Part shown: positions 17,871 through 26,825 of the stretch, one piece after another
Numbering within the stretch: position 1 is the stretch's first letter
Layout: the number at the start of each line of letters is the position of its first letter
Assembly (NCBI GenBank): GCA_019307745.1
Contig: JAFDJA010000051.1
Coordinates: 1-33,985 of the forward strand
Length of the DNA stretch: 33,985 bases
Source: Deltaproteobacteria bacterium
Lineage (GTDB): Bacteria > Desulfobacterota > DSM-4660 > Desulfatiglandales > HGW-15
Direction: 5' to 3'
Notes under the pieces: model-generated
What the model was told of the DNA's origin: nothing
The model's input: only the letters and a program-made list of their open reading frames with translations
The model's database searches: none
Made by a program: the position numbers and the translations under genes

Positions 17871-18056
17871 ATGTCAAAAATATGTGAAATATGTGGTAAA
17901 AAACCAAGGGTAGGCAACAACGTAAGCCATGCTCACAATAAGACCAAGAAGAAATGGTATCCAAATCTTCAAAGCGTTAAGGCTGTCCAGAATGGACAGA
18001 GTAAAAAGATGAAGGTGTGCACAAGCTGTATCAAGTCGGGCAAGGTTGAAAAATAA
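17871..18056 (+). CDS. rpmB: 50S ribosomal protein L28, zinc-binding type
   Basis: This is the 61-residue L28 of the large ribosomal subunit. It begins [22 protein letters not shown] and keeps the family pattern of basic residues plus WYPNLQ. Four cysteines in two CxxC pairs (CEIC and CTSC) mark the zinc-ribbon (C+) form; under zinc shortage some bacteria express a C- paralogue, none of which is seen here. Ribosome site AGGAG lies 7 bases before the ATG. It is a single gene that converges on relA, with no rpmG beside it. Confidence 0.97.
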   Translation: MSKICEICGKKPRVGNNVSHAHNKTKKKWYPNLQSVKAVQNGQSKKMKVCTSCIKSGKVEK

Positions 18057-18176
18057 ACCAGCTAAAAACAGAATGAACAGCTGCATATTTTTATAGGCAA
18101 GGCAAATTATCATTCTTCGGAAACGCAATACCATGAGGGCGGTAAATCAAAGATCCGATTTGCAGCCCCTGCATCT

Positions 18177-20321
18177 TCAGGGTGCTACCCTCTCCACTAA
18201 AAGGACACCTTTCACCCTTTTAACGGCAGAAATAATTCCCTCCAACTGTTTATAACCTTCCACCTCAAGAGTAAAAAATGTGATACCCTTCTTATCAGTA
18301 GTAGTCCTGACATCCGCCTGTATTATATTGGCATTTTTTTGAGAAATGACAGAGCTGATACCTGCCAGCACACCCTTTTTTTCAATAGAGGTTATCTTGA
18401 TCCGGGCAAAAAAGAGATCCTCATCAGATGGATCCCAAATCACATCAACCAATCTGTCCTTATCAGCGTCAAGAATATGCCTGCAGCCTGTCTTATGGAT
18501 TGACACACCCCGCCCCCGGGTGATGAATCCAATAACTCTTTCACCGGGGAGAGGATGACAGCAGTTGGCAAAACGAACCAGCATATCATCCAGCCCCTTG
18601 ACCTTTACTCCTCGTGCGCTCTTTTTTCGCGTAAGGCGGGAGACCATCCTGCTGACCAGACCCTCAGACCTGTCGCGCTCAACTCCAAGCTGTGGTTTGA
18701 GGCGGGTGATGACCTGTCGAGCGGACACCTTGCCGTAACCTATATTTGCAAACAGGTCCTCTATGGAATTCAGGGATAAATCCCTTGCAATGGCCAGGAT
18801 CTGTTTGTTGTTCACAATATTGGAGAGTTCAAGCTGGGCATGCTCCAATGCCTTTTCCAGAAGGTTCCTGCCAATAGAAATACTCTCCTCCCTCTCCTGC
18901 TCTTTTACCCATTGCCTGATCCGGCTCTTGGCCCGCGGTGTCTTTACAAATCCTAGCCAATCTTTATGCGGATGCTGCCTTTTGGAGGTGAGGATAGATA
19001 CTATATCGCCATTCTGCATCTGATATCTGAGCGGGACCATCTTCCCGTTCACTTTTGCACCGCTGCACTTTTCACCTATATCTGAATGTATACTGTAGGC
19101 AAAATCAATGGGAGTGGCACCTTTGGGGAACTCCTTGACATCACCCTTTGGGGTGAATACATATACATCATTTGGGAAAAGATCCATCTGGACCATCTCC
19201 ATAAACTCTTGCGGGTCTTTAAGGTTCTTCTGCCATTCCAGAAGCTTGGTCAACCATGAAAATTGCTGTATGTCTGATCCGTTTGACGTGCCTTCCTTAT
19301 ATTTCCAATGTGCCGCAATCCCTTCTTCAGCAATCCGGTCCATCTCCCATGTCCTGATCTGGACCTCCATCCGATGTCCATAAGGTCCCAACACAGTAGT
19401 ATGCAATGATTGATACATGTTTTCCTTTGGCAGAGAGATATAATCCTTAAACCTTCCGGGAATAGGCTTCCACATGGAATGTATAATACCAAGAACCTCA
19501 TAGCAATCTTTCAGGGTACTCACTATCATGCGAAACGCCAGCAGATCATAGACCTGATGGACTGTCAGGTTCTGGTCTTTCATCTTCATATAGATGCTGT
19601 GGATATGTTTATGCCGGCCCTTGATTGTGGCATTAAGCTCATACTCCTCCATCTTGCGGTCAAGAAGCTCTCGGACCTCTTTGATAAACTTCTCCCTGGC
19701 CCCCCGCCTGTCTGCAATACCCGCCGTGATCTGATTGTAAATCTCTGGCTCCAAATAATACAGGCACAGGTCCTCAAAACTTGACTTAAGCCAGTATATG
19801 CCCATTCTGGAGGCTAGGGGTGAGAATATATCAAGCGTCTCCTGTGATATTGATATCTGCTTATCAGGCGGATGGAATCCGAGGGTCCGCATGTTATGGA
19901 GCCTGTCAGCAAGTTTGACCATAATCACACGGATATCTGTGGTCATGGCCAGGATCATCTTTCGCATATTTTCCGCCTGACGTTCTTCACTGCTGGAAAA
20001 ATGAATCATGCTGATTTTTGTCACGCCATCCACAACATTGGCTGTCTCTTTACCAAAAAGTCGCTCAATCTCGGATATTTCTGTGTCCGTGTCTTCCACA
20101 GTGTCATGGAGGAGGCCCGCAACGACACTCACCACATCCATCTTCATCTGGGTGAGGATAAAGGCCACCTCAAGGGGATGGGAAAGATATGGCATGCCCG
20201 ACAGTCTGACCTGTCCCTGATGGACCTTGGCAGAATAAACATATGCCTTTTCCACAAGCATCGTATCCGCCTTGGGATGATAGGTCAAAAGCTGAGAAGT
20301 TATATCAGTTAAGCGTATCAT
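18177..20321 (-). CDS. relA: Bifunctional (p)ppGpp synthetase/hydrolase, RelA/SpoT family
   Basis: This 714-residue Rel protein makes and degrades the alarmone (p)ppGpp. Domains: the HD hydrolase (about 25-180) with intact LLHDTVEDT (His72/Asp73) and DRLHNMRTL; the synthetase (about 235-350) with [21 protein letters not shown] and EVQIRT; a TGS domain (about 385-445, [19 protein letters not shown]); a helical/zinc-finger region with [11 protein letters not shown]; and a C-terminal ACT domain (about 640-712). The RFKD motif, rather than the EFDD type, and the complete HD site indicate a dual-function Rel rather than a synthetase-only RelA. The ATG overlaps the proS stop by 17 bases, so it is the last gene of the ispG-proS-relA operon. 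The ribosome site is weak (AAGAG), consistent with coupling. Confidence 0.95.
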   Translation of the reverse strand: MIRLTDITSQLLTYHPKADTMLVEKAYVYSAKVHQGQVRLSGMPYLSHPLEVAFILTQMKMDVVSVVAGLLHDTVEDTDTEISEIERLFGKETANVVDGVTKISMIHFSSSEERQAENMRKMILAMTTDIRVIMVKLADRLHNMRTLGFHPPDKQISISQETLDIFSPLASRMGIYWLKSSFEDLCLYYLEPEIYNQITAGIADRRGAREKFIKEVRELLDRKMEEYELNATIKGRHKHIHSIYMKMKDQNLTVHQVYDLLAFRMIVSTLKDCYEVLGIIHSMWKPIPGRFKDYISLPKENMYQSLHTTVLGPYGHRMEVQIRTWEMDRIAEEGIAAHWKYKEGTSNGSDIQQFSWLTKLLEWQKNLKDPQEFMEMVQMDLFPNDVYVFTPKGDVKEFPKGATPIDFAYSIHSDIGEKCSGAKVNGKMVPLRYQMQNGDIVSILTSKRQHPHKDWLGFVKTPRAKSRIRQWVKEQEREESISIGRNLLEKALEHAQLELSNIVNNKQILAIARDLSLNSIEDLFANIGYGKVSARQVITRLKPQLGVERDRSEGLVSRMVSRLTRKKSARGVKVKGLDDMLVRFANCCHPLPGERVIGFITRGRGVSIHKTGCRHILDADKDRLVDVIWDPSDEDLFFARIKITSIEKKGVLAGISSVISQKNANIIQADVRTTTDKKGITFFTLEVEGYKQLEGIISAVKRVKGVLLVERVAP

Positions 20322-22032
20322 AAAGCTCTTTTATCTTTGCGGTTATGATTGAGACCGAATCCTGAAAAGAGATAAGCGTACTCTCTGACTCAGACCTCAG
20401 CTTCATCTCCACCTGGCCATTATTGAGGCTCTTGGAACCGATTGTTACACGCAGAGGGGTTCCAAGCAGATCAGCGTCTTTAAACTTAAACCCCGCCCTC
20501 AGGTCACGATCATCAATCAGGACATCAATCCCATTATCAACCAGCCCACTGTAAATACTGTCAGCCGCATTAACAACTTCCTCCTTGTTCATCTGAAGAG
20601 GGAGTATCACCACCTCAAATGGCGCTATGGGCACAGGGAATATAATTCCATCCTCATCATGATTCTGCTCAATAGCCGATGCGACAGTACGGCTGACACC
20701 GATACCATAACATCCCATAACAATTGGATTTTCCTTGCCATTCTCATCCAAAAACATGGCATTCATGGCCTTGCTGTATTTAGTACCCAGCTTAAATACA
20801 TGACCCACCTCTATGCCCTTACCGAAACGTATGGCTTCACCGCATTTTGGACATGAATCCTCAGGCTGAATTGAACGTATATCTCCAAAAACATCCACTG
20901 TAAAATCCCTGTTCAGATTCACATTCAATAGATGCAGGTCTGTCTGGTTAGCGCCTGTGACAAAATTCTGCATCTCTTTTATGCAGTTGTCGGCGACAAT
21001 ACTGACCTTGAGACCTGAAGGCCCGGCAAATCCCATAGGGGCTCCGGTCACTTCTTCTACTTGTGATGGTTCAGCAAGCTCAACCTTTCCGGCCTTTAAA
21101 AGATTTTTCAATTTGGCTTCATTCAGATCATGATCTCCCCGAACAAGCACAGCGATTATACCCTCGTCCTTCTTAAATATAAGCGTCTTTACAAGCCGTG
21201 AAGGATCGATAGAAAGAAAAGCGGTAACCTCCTCAACACTCTTCTTGCCGGGCGTCTCTGCCTCCTCTACGGGTTCCATTGCATTATCATCCGCTAATCC
21301 TTCATCCCCGGACCATTTAACCTCTGCCTTCTCAACATTAGCGGCATAATCACATTTCATACAACTGATAATGTCATCTTCACCGGTTTCCGCAAGGACC
21401 ATAAATTCATGGGAAAAGCTCCCTCCAATGCTGCCTGTATCCGCCTCCACAGCCCTGAACTTAAGCCCGCACCTCCGGAATATATTGTTATAGGCCTTAT
21501 ACATTATCGCGTAACTCTTTTCCGCGTCAGCCTCTCCTGCGTCAAAGCTGTATGAGTCCTTCATCAGAAACTCACGACCTCTCATGATACCGAATCTAGG
21601 CCTGATCTCATCTCTGAACTTGGTCTGGATCTGATAGAGGTTTAAGGGCATCTGTTTGTAGGAGTGTATCTCTCTCCTGACAAGATCAGTAATAACTTCT
21701 TCATGGGTTGGCCCCAGACATGAATCATGATTATGGCGATCCTTGAACCTTAGAAGTTCCCGGCCATAATAGTCCCATCGTCCGCTCTCCTGCCATAGCT
21801 CTGCAGGCTGAACAGCAGGCATAAGGACTTCCACGGCTCCGGCCCGGTTCATCTCTTCACGGACAATGTTTTCCACTTTTTTAATAGCCTTAAGCCCGGC
21901 CGGCAGGTAGGTATAAATCCCTGAAGCAAGCTTTCTTATCAGACCTGCTCTTAGCATTAGTTTGTGGCTGATAACCTCTGCCTCAGCAGGTGTCTCCTTA
22001 AGTGTCGGAATAAAATACTTCGAATAACGCAT
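20305..22032 (-). CDS. proS: Prolyl-tRNA synthetase, bacterial type with editing domain
   Basis: This class II synthetase of about 575 residues charges tRNA-Pro. Motifs include the [12 protein letters not shown] entry, motif 1 [11 protein letters not shown], motif 2 [21 protein letters not shown], and the YbaK-like editing insert between motifs 2 and 3 (about 225-380, with [25 protein letters not shown]). It also has a CPKCGEAI metal-like pair, motif 3 CYGIGVSR, and an anticodon-binding domain at the C-terminus. A longer frame starts 63 bases upstream, but AAGGA stands 9 bases before the ATG at 22030-22032, and other bacterial ProS proteins begin at this point. It lies between ispG (96-base gap) and relA (overlap). 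Confidence 0.97.
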   Translation of the reverse strand: MRYSKYFIPTLKETPAEAEVISHKLMLRAGLIRKLASGIYTYLPAGLKAIKKVENIVREEMNRAGAVEVLMPAVQPAELWQESGRWDYYGRELLRFKDRHNHDSCLGPTHEEVITDLVRREIHSYKQMPLNLYQIQTKFRDEIRPRFGIMRGREFLMKDSYSFDAGEADAEKSYAIMYKAYNNIFRRCGLKFRAVEADTGSIGGSFSHEFMVLAETGEDDIISCMKCDYAANVEKAEVKWSGDEGLADDNAMEPVEEAETPGKKSVEEVTAFLSIDPSRLVKTLIFKKDEGIIAVLVRGDHDLNEAKLKNLLKAGKVELAEPSQVEEVTGAPMGFAGPSGLKVSIVADNCIKEMQNFVTGANQTDLHLLNVNLNRDFTVDVFGDIRSIQPEDSCPKCGEAIRFGKGIEVGHVFKLGTKYSKAMNAMFLDENGKENPIVMGCYGIGVSRTVASAIEQNHDEDGIIFPVPIAPFEVVILPLQMNKEEVVNAADSIYSGLVDNGIDVLIDDRDLRAGFKFKDADLLGTPLRVTIGSKSLNNGQVEMKLRSESESTLISFQDSVSIITAKIKELYDTLN

Positions 22033-22128
22033 AATAAAAAAATCCTTTTCCGTTGCATTTGTTATTATTACAATCAGGGTAATCGTTTGAAACATACAAA
22101 ATCATAGGAATAAACCTTGTTCACCCTG

Positions 22129-23208
22129 TCATTTATCCTTTGTCATCTTTATAATCTCTTCTATGAGAGCATTAGCCAGTTCATGTTCCGGAACTTTTCT
22201 TACCACTTCACCCTGTTTAAAAAGTATCCCCTTACCACGGCCGCCGGCAACTCCAATATCTGCTTCACGTGCCTCGCCTGGTCCATTCACAACACAACCC
22301 ATAATGGCCACTTTGGGTGAGGCCTTGATCGATTGAATTCCCTTTTCAACCCTGTCCACAATATCAAAAAGATCTATTTCACACCTGCCGCATGTGGGGC
22401 AGGAAATTATCTCAGGGCCCCGGTGCCTGAGGTTAAGGGCTCTGAGTATCTCCCAGGCCACCTTCACCTCCTCAACAGGGTCTCTGGAAAGAGAGACACG
22501 GATCGTATCACCAATCCCCTTATGGAGTAATAGCGCAATTCCTATGGAATTTTTTACTGTCCCGGCTATAAGGCCTCCGGCCTCTGTAATTCCCAGATGA
22601 AATGGATAATCCACCTCCCTGCTCAATAGTTCAAAAGCGGATATGGTTGTCAATACATTTGATGATTTCAGGGATATTTTGAAATCTCGGAAATCCAGCT
22701 CTTCAAAAAGGGCCACATGCTCCAGAGCGCTGGCAACCATGGCCTCAGGGGTAGGATGCCCGTATTTCTTCAGGATCTCCCTGGACAGGGAGCCGGCGTT
22801 TACTCCTATCCTGATGGGTACCCCGGCCGCCTTTGCCTCCTTAAGCACCTTCTCCACCTGTTTACGGCCCCCAATATTACCAGGGTTTATTCTTAATCCA
22901 TTGGCCCCGGCCCGGACAGCAGTAATTGCGAGTCGGTAATCAAAATGGATATCTGCTATCAGGGGGACCTTCACCCGGGAACTTATCTCTTTAAAGGCAT
23001 CTGCCGCCTCTTCATCAAGCACAGCAAGCCTCACGATCTCACAACCGGCATCACAAAGGCGCTGGATCTGATCCACGGTAGATGAAATATCCCGAGTGTC
23101 TGTATTGGTCATAGATTGGACCGCAACAGGTGCTCCTCCACCAACCGGTACATCCCCGATAAATATCTTTCGGCTTATTCTCTTCTCTATATTCATATTA
23201 CAACTCAC
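22129..23208 (-). CDS. ispG: 4-hydroxy-3-methylbut-2-enyl diphosphate synthase (IspG/GcpE)
   Basis: IspG converts methylerythritol cyclodiphosphate to HMBPP in the MEP isoprenoid pathway using a [4Fe-4S] cluster. The protein of about 359 residues shows the N-terminal PVAVQSMTNTDTRD of the TIM barrel and the cluster-binding CPTCGRC and MGCVVNGPGEAREADIG near the C-terminus. It lacks the large insert of plant or plastid forms. Two starts are possible: a GTG at 23206-23208 with AGGA 9 bases upstream, or an ATG at 23194-23196 with only GTGAG upstream; the GTG is kept because its ribosome site is better. It is the first gene of ispG-proS-relA, with an unusual hairpin in its leader at 23281-23318. 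Confidence 0.96.
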   Translation of the reverse strand: MSCNMNIEKRISRKIFIGDVPVGGGAPVAVQSMTNTDTRDISSTVDQIQRLCDAGCEIVRLAVLDEEAADAFKEISSRVKVPLIADIHFDYRLAITAVRAGANGLRINPGNIGGRKQVEKVLKEAKAAGVPIRIGVNAGSLSREILKKYGHPTPEAMVASALEHVALFEELDFRDFKISLKSSNVLTTISAFELLSREVDYPFHLGITEAGGLIAGTVKNSIGIALLLHKGIGDTIRVSLSRDPVEEVKVAWEILRALNLRHRGPEIISCPTCGRCEIDLFDIVDRVEKGIQSIKASPKVAIMGCVVNGPGEAREADIGVAGGRGKGILFKQGEVVRKVPEHELANALIEEIIKMTKDK

Positions 23209-23280
23209 TATTTAATTTCCTGAATTTCAGGCAATTACATTTATACAACACGCATCATCAGCCCCGTCACATAGACTTCA

Positions 23281-23318
23281 CAACAGAGAGGGAGCGTAAA
23301 CCCGCTCCCTCTCTGTTG
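23281..23318. repeat. Perfect 16-bp hairpin in ispG leader
   Basis: CAACAGAGAGGGAGCG and its exact reverse complement are separated by six bases (TAAACC). GC content is well above the surroundings. There is no T run directly after it on either strand, so it is not a standard intrinsic terminator. On the minus strand it ends 72 bases before the ispG GTG. It could be the stump of a terminator from the decayed gene next to it, or an mRNA leader structure. Confidence 0.75.
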
Positions 23319-23319
23319 A

Positions 23320-23488
23320 AAATAATATCTTTTTCCCCCGTACACCTTCTTGGACTGAAAGAGTGCTTTGTTAATACAGGGGTCTATAGGCCGGGGATAT
23401 CGCCGCTTCCTATAAATAGAGCTGTAATCCCATCCCTTTTGCTCTTTTTGCCATTGGCAGCCTCGCCCTGAAAACCTAACAGCCCAAG
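23320..23488 (-). pseudogene. Possible remnant of a TIGR04282/DUF2064-type glycosyltransferase
   Basis: In one minus-strand frame (23488 down to a TAG at 23384-23386) the translation ends with RDGITALFIGSGDIPGL. This recalls the conserved 'G...V.LIGSDIPGLT' core of the DUF2064/TIGR04282 glycosyltransferase family, with one extra Gly. Immediately after it, in a shifted frame, comes INKALFQSKKVYGGKRYYF, reminiscent of the next part of that family ('...KAF..L...D.V.GP..DGGYYL'). No start and no full domain are present. If correct, it is a heavily deleted and frameshifted relic. The similarity is judged by eye and could be chance. Confidence 0.3.
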
Positions 23489-23663
23489 TTGATATTTTTA
23501 AACTTACATTTTTGCAGAGAAGCAAATAATATTAACCTAACTTTTTCTTTTAGGAAAGTGATAAATTGACATTTCACCGTCCATGGGAATTTATTCTTCA
23601 AAGGAAACTTTACAAAATTTTAAAAAGCTATTATTTTGAGAGAATATCAGAGGAGGAAAGAAA

Positions 23664-24845
23664 ATGTCGATTGCAGATAAGATTCAGGCGTCTATTGAGA
23701 AATCTTCCTGGATCAGAAAGATGTTTGAAGAAGGGATACAGCGAAAGGCGGATTTCGGAGAAGATAATGTCTTTGACTTCAGCCTTGGTAATCCCAACCT
23801 GGAGCCGCCATCAGAATTAAAAACAATTTTAACGAAACTGATTAGCAACAATCATCCTGGACAGCACGCGTATATGCCTAATGCGGGATACGCCGAAACC
23901 AGGCAGGCGGTTGCCTCATATCTTTCAGACCTAAATGCTCAGAACTTCTCCTCGGATGACATAGTAATGACCGTTGGTGCGGGAGGGGCATTGAATGTAA
24001 TTTTCAAAACAATCCTCAATCCGGGAGATGAGGTCATAATACCCCGGCCTTATTTTGTGGAATATGACTTTTATCTGGATAATCATCAGGGGGTACCCAG
24101 GATTGTGGCCACTGGCCCGGACTTCGCTCTTGATTTGACGGCCATTGAGACAGCCATAACAGAAAGCACAAAGGCAATCCTCATCAATACACCAAACAAC
24201 CCCACAGGAAAGGTCTATTCCGCAGATGAACTCTATGCCCTGGGCAGGATTCTTGAGGATCATAGTCGGCGAATAGGGCATCCGATATACCTTATCTCCG
24301 ATGAACCCTACCGGAAGATTGTATTTGACGGGATAACCGCGCCAAACGTATTTGACGGGTATAAGGAGAGCTTTGTTGTCACTTCCTTTTCAAAAGACCT
24401 TTCCCTTCCGGGAGAAAGGATAGGATATGCAGCCGTGAACCCGGATATTCAGGACAAAAAAACAATTGTTGCCGGAATGATCCTGAGCAACCGGATACTT
24501 GGTTTTGTCAATGCCCCGGCCCTTATGCAGAGGGCAATATGCGGACTTCTCAAAAGCAGTGTCGACATTTCCGCCTACCAGAAAAAAAGAGATATGCTCT
24601 GTGAGGGACTTTTGTCGTGTGGTTATAAGTTTACCAGGCCGGGCGGGGCCTTCTACCTGTTTCCAGAGACCCCGATAGAGGATGATGCGGCATTTGTGTC
24701 TGCCCTGCAGCAAGAGAACATTCTTACAGTACCGGGAAGCGGTTTTGGTGGTCCCGGCCATTTCAGAATCGCATACTGCGTCTCTGACAGGACAATCGAA
24801 AGTGCCTTACCCGGATTTGAAAGGGTTATCAGAAAATTCATTTAA
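23664..24845 (+). CDS. PLP-dependent class I/II aminotransferase
   Basis: This 393-residue aminotransferase has the fold-type I landmarks: VGAGGALNVIFKTILNPGDEVIIPRPYF at the cofactor site, NTPNNPTGKVYS (Asn that contacts PLP), LISDEPYRKI, and SFSKDLSLPGERIGY, where the Lys forms the Schiff base. A C-terminal Arg in GHFRIAYCVS binds the substrate carboxylate. AGGAGG lies 8 bases before the ATG. Substrate cannot be told from sequence; aspartate or alanine/aromatic types are all possible. It is followed 25 bases later by the NIL-domain ferredoxin, and then mtaB, on the same strand. Confidence 0.93.
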   Translation: MSIADKIQASIEKSSWIRKMFEEGIQRKADFGEDNVFDFSLGNPNLEPPSELKTILTKLISNNHPGQHAYMPNAGYAETRQAVASYLSDLNAQNFSSDDIVMTVGAGGALNVIFKTILNPGDEVIIPRPYFVEYDFYLDNHQGVPRIVATGPDFALDLTAIETAITESTKAILINTPNNPTGKVYSADELYALGRILEDHSRRIGHPIYLISDEPYRKIVFDGITAPNVFDGYKESFVVTSFSKDLSLPGERIGYAAVNPDIQDKKTIVAGMILSNRILGFVNAPALMQRAICGLLKSSVDISAYQKKRDMLCEGLLSCGYKFTRPGGAFYLFPETPIEDDAAFVSALQQENILTVPGSGFGGPGHFRIAYCVSDRTIESALPGFERVIRKFI

Positions 24846-24870
24846 ACATGCAATTAACAAGGAAAACGCC

Positions 24871-25296
24871 ATGTACTCAAAAACACTAGCATTGAGGTTC
24901 CCCCAGGAGATAGTCAATAATCCTATAGTTGTGAACCTGGTTAAGGATTATGACCTTTCGTTTACCATTCTCAAGGCCACCATCTATCCGAGGGAGGAAG
25001 GGTTAATGGTCCTGGAGCTAAGGGGACTCAAGAAAAACTACCAGGATGGAGTCCGTTACCTCAAGAGCCTGGGGATCAAGGTGGAAAGTGTTGGGCAGGA
25101 TATCAGCAGAGATGAAACAGCCTGTTTTCAATGCGGGGCCTGCACAGCAGTATGCTCATCCGGGGCACTTCATATAAAAAGACCTGAGATGGAAGTACTC
25201 TTTGACAAAGAAAAATGCATTGCCTGCGAACTTTGTGTGGCAGCCTGCCCTTCCCAGGCAATGGCAGTCAAATTCGACAAAAGCCTGTTGGGATGA
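24871..25296 (+). CDS. NIL-domain ferredoxin (2 x [4Fe-4S])
   Basis: This 141-residue protein joins an N-terminal NIL domain (about 1-75, the small alpha/beta module also found at the end of MetN) to two 4Fe-4S motifs: CFQCGACTAVC, followed by Ser where Pro is usual, and CIACELCVAACP. The open frame extends back into the aminotransferase gene, but the ATG at 24871 has AAGGA 7 bases upstream and matches the family N-terminus, so it is the start. NIL-ferredoxins of this build act with COG1900/DUF39 proteins in a homocysteine-forming pathway in methanogens and some anaerobes; no DUF39 gene is in this window. An electron-transfer role in sulfur amino acid metabolism is therefore an inference. Confidence 0.9.
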   Translation: MYSKTLALRFPQEIVNNPIVVNLVKDYDLSFTILKATIYPREEGLMVLELRGLKKNYQDGVRYLKSLGIKVESVGQDISRDETACFQCGACTAVCSSGALHIKRPEMEVLFDKEKCIACELCVAACPSQAMAVKFDKSLLG

Positions 25297-25432
25297 CTCT
25301 GATTGTACGGCTATCAACTGATCGGGATTAGGCTGATCATTTTTTTAGGTGCCCCAGGCGCCCTTGCCCGGATTATTAAGCATAAAAATGCTATACAATC
25401 CGGGTTACTTTTTTCATGTATCACCAGGAACC

Positions 25433-26752
25433 ATGACAACTAACAAATTTAAAATAGTAACCCTTGGATGCAAGGTTAATCAACATGAATCTGCCTATAT
25501 CAGGGATTCCCTTATTGCTTCTGGATACAATGAGGCGGCAAAAAATGAGCAGGCAGATCTCATTGTCATTAACACATGCATTGTCACCCAGACTGCCTCC
25601 AGCCAGTCAAGGCAGGCCATCAGAAAGGCCATCAAAGAAAACCCGTCATCCACAACTGCTGCCGTCGGTTGCTATGCTCAGGTTTTTCCTGAAGAACTCA
25701 CCCCAATTGACGGTATTAACATCATCGCTGGAAACACAGAAAAGGGTCGCCTTATTAATATTCTCCAGGACAACAGTGCCCCTTGCAGCCCATGCGCGAT
25801 ATCAGAAAAATTCATAAAACCCATGCCTTTTGAATTTCTCCCCATAAAGGGCTTCCTTGACAGAACCAGGGCTTTTATCAAGATCCAGGATGGGTGCGAA
25901 TCATTCTGCAGCTACTGTATTGTGCCATACGCAAGGGGACCGTTGAGGAGCCTCGACCCGTCACTGGTGATCGATTCCTTAAAATCCCTTGCCGATGAAG
26001 GATATAAAGAGGTTGTCCTTTCCGGCATCCATCTCGGTAAATACGGGATAGACCAGAAAGAGTCTGTCAGCCTGAACGGTCTTCTTAATCTCATTGGCAG
26101 AGAAAATCTAGGGCCGAGAATTCGGCTTAGCTCCCTTGAACCCAATGAGATAGATGAAGAGTTGATAGATATGATTTCATCAGAGGAGTGGCTTTGCAGC
26201 CATCTCCATATACCCCTCCAGAGTGGAAACAGTGGAATCTTAAGGAGGATGAACAGGCGCTACAGTCCTGAAGAATTTGCCAAACTTGTAGAACTTATCC
26301 ATAGGAAGATCCCAATGGCGGCCATAGGAGCAGATGTCATTGCCGGTTTTCCTGGAGAGGATGACCAGGCCCACCAAGACACATGCTCCATGATCCGGAA
26401 CCTCCCTGTTTCATATCTGCACGTGTTTCCCTTTTCACCAAGAAAAGGAACCCCTGCAGCAGGATTTTCCGACCAGACCGGCAGACGGCAGGTCAAAGAA
26501 CGTGCGGCGGAGTTGAGAGATCTTGGAAGAAAAAAGAGGGGAATCTTCAACCAATCCTGTATTGGAAAAGAGTTTTCAGTGCTTACAGAGGGGTGGGAGT
26601 CAGGAGAAAACAACAGGATCAAAGGTCTGAGCGACAATTATCTGTCTGTTGTGTTCCCGTCATCCGAGCTTACCACCAATAAAATTGTCAAGGTCAGGAT
26701 AGAGACAATTCAAGAAGACCGGATAATCGGGAGACCGAAATGGGAAGAGTAA
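25433..26752 (+). CDS. mtaB: tRNA (t6A37) methylthiotransferase MtaB
   Basis: This 439-residue radical-SAM enzyme adds a methylthio group to t6A at position 37 of tRNAs decoding ANN codons. The UPF0004 domain holds cysteines Cys13 (TLGCKVNQHES), Cys49 (NTCIV) and Cys80 (VGCYAQ). The radical-SAM cluster is CESFCSYC (Cys155/159/162), and a C-terminal TRAM-like domain begins near GKEFSVL. KVNQ after the first Cys separates MtaB from MiaB and RimO. The frame is open 28 codons further upstream, but CCAGGA just before the ATG at 25433 and the family N-terminus (few residues before LGCKVNQ) support this start. It lies 136 bases after the ferredoxin gene. Confidence 0.94.
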   Translation: MTTNKFKIVTLGCKVNQHESAYIRDSLIASGYNEAAKNEQADLIVINTCIVTQTASSQSRQAIRKAIKENPSSTTAAVGCYAQVFPEELTPIDGINIIAGNTEKGRLINILQDNSAPCSPCAISEKFIKPMPFEFLPIKGFLDRTRAFIKIQDGCESFCSYCIVPYARGPLRSLDPSLVIDSLKSLADEGYKEVVLSGIHLGKYGIDQKESVSLNGLLNLIGRENLGPRIRLSSLEPNEIDEELIDMISSEEWLCSHLHIPLQSGNSGILRRMNRRYSPEEFAKLVELIHRKIPMAAIGADVIAGFPGEDDQAHQDTCSMIRNLPVSYLHVFPFSPRKGTPAAGFSDQTGRRQVKERAAELRDLGRKKRGIFNQSCIGKEFSVLTEGWESGENNRIKGLSDNYLSVVFPSSELTTNKIVKVRIETIQEDRIIGRPKWEE

Positions 26753-26825
26753 GCTGAAAAAAAACCATATAATCAGTTACCACCTTAACCTCCCGGCTTC
26801 ATTTAACCACTCGCAAGCTGAACAC

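Larger units (their letters stand above)
23209..23663. other. Divergent region between ispG and aminotransferase
   Basis: This 455-base stretch carries the 16-bp hairpin (23281-23318), a possible gene remnant (about 23320-23488, minus) and, nearer the aminotransferase, AT-rich DNA with an exact TTGACA at 23566-23571 (plus) but no good -10. Two open frames (23241-23525 minus, 23566-23820 plus) lack ribosome sites and family features and are not taken as genes. Confidence 0.5.

Noticed and set aside
18057-18176. Terminator between convergent rpmB and relA
   Set aside because: Only a 5-bp CAGCT/AGCTG pair with a 15-base loop is visible before TTTTT; too weak to call.
23241-23525. A 94-codon minus-strand frame upstream of ispG
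   Set aside because: It runs straight through the 16-bp hairpin and has no ribosome site; only a relic of another gene is considered possible here.
23209-23663. T-box or other known riboswitch before ispG-proS
   Set aside because: A T-box is known for synthetase genes in Firmicutes, but neither the conserved T-box bulge sequence nor a T-tailed terminator is present.
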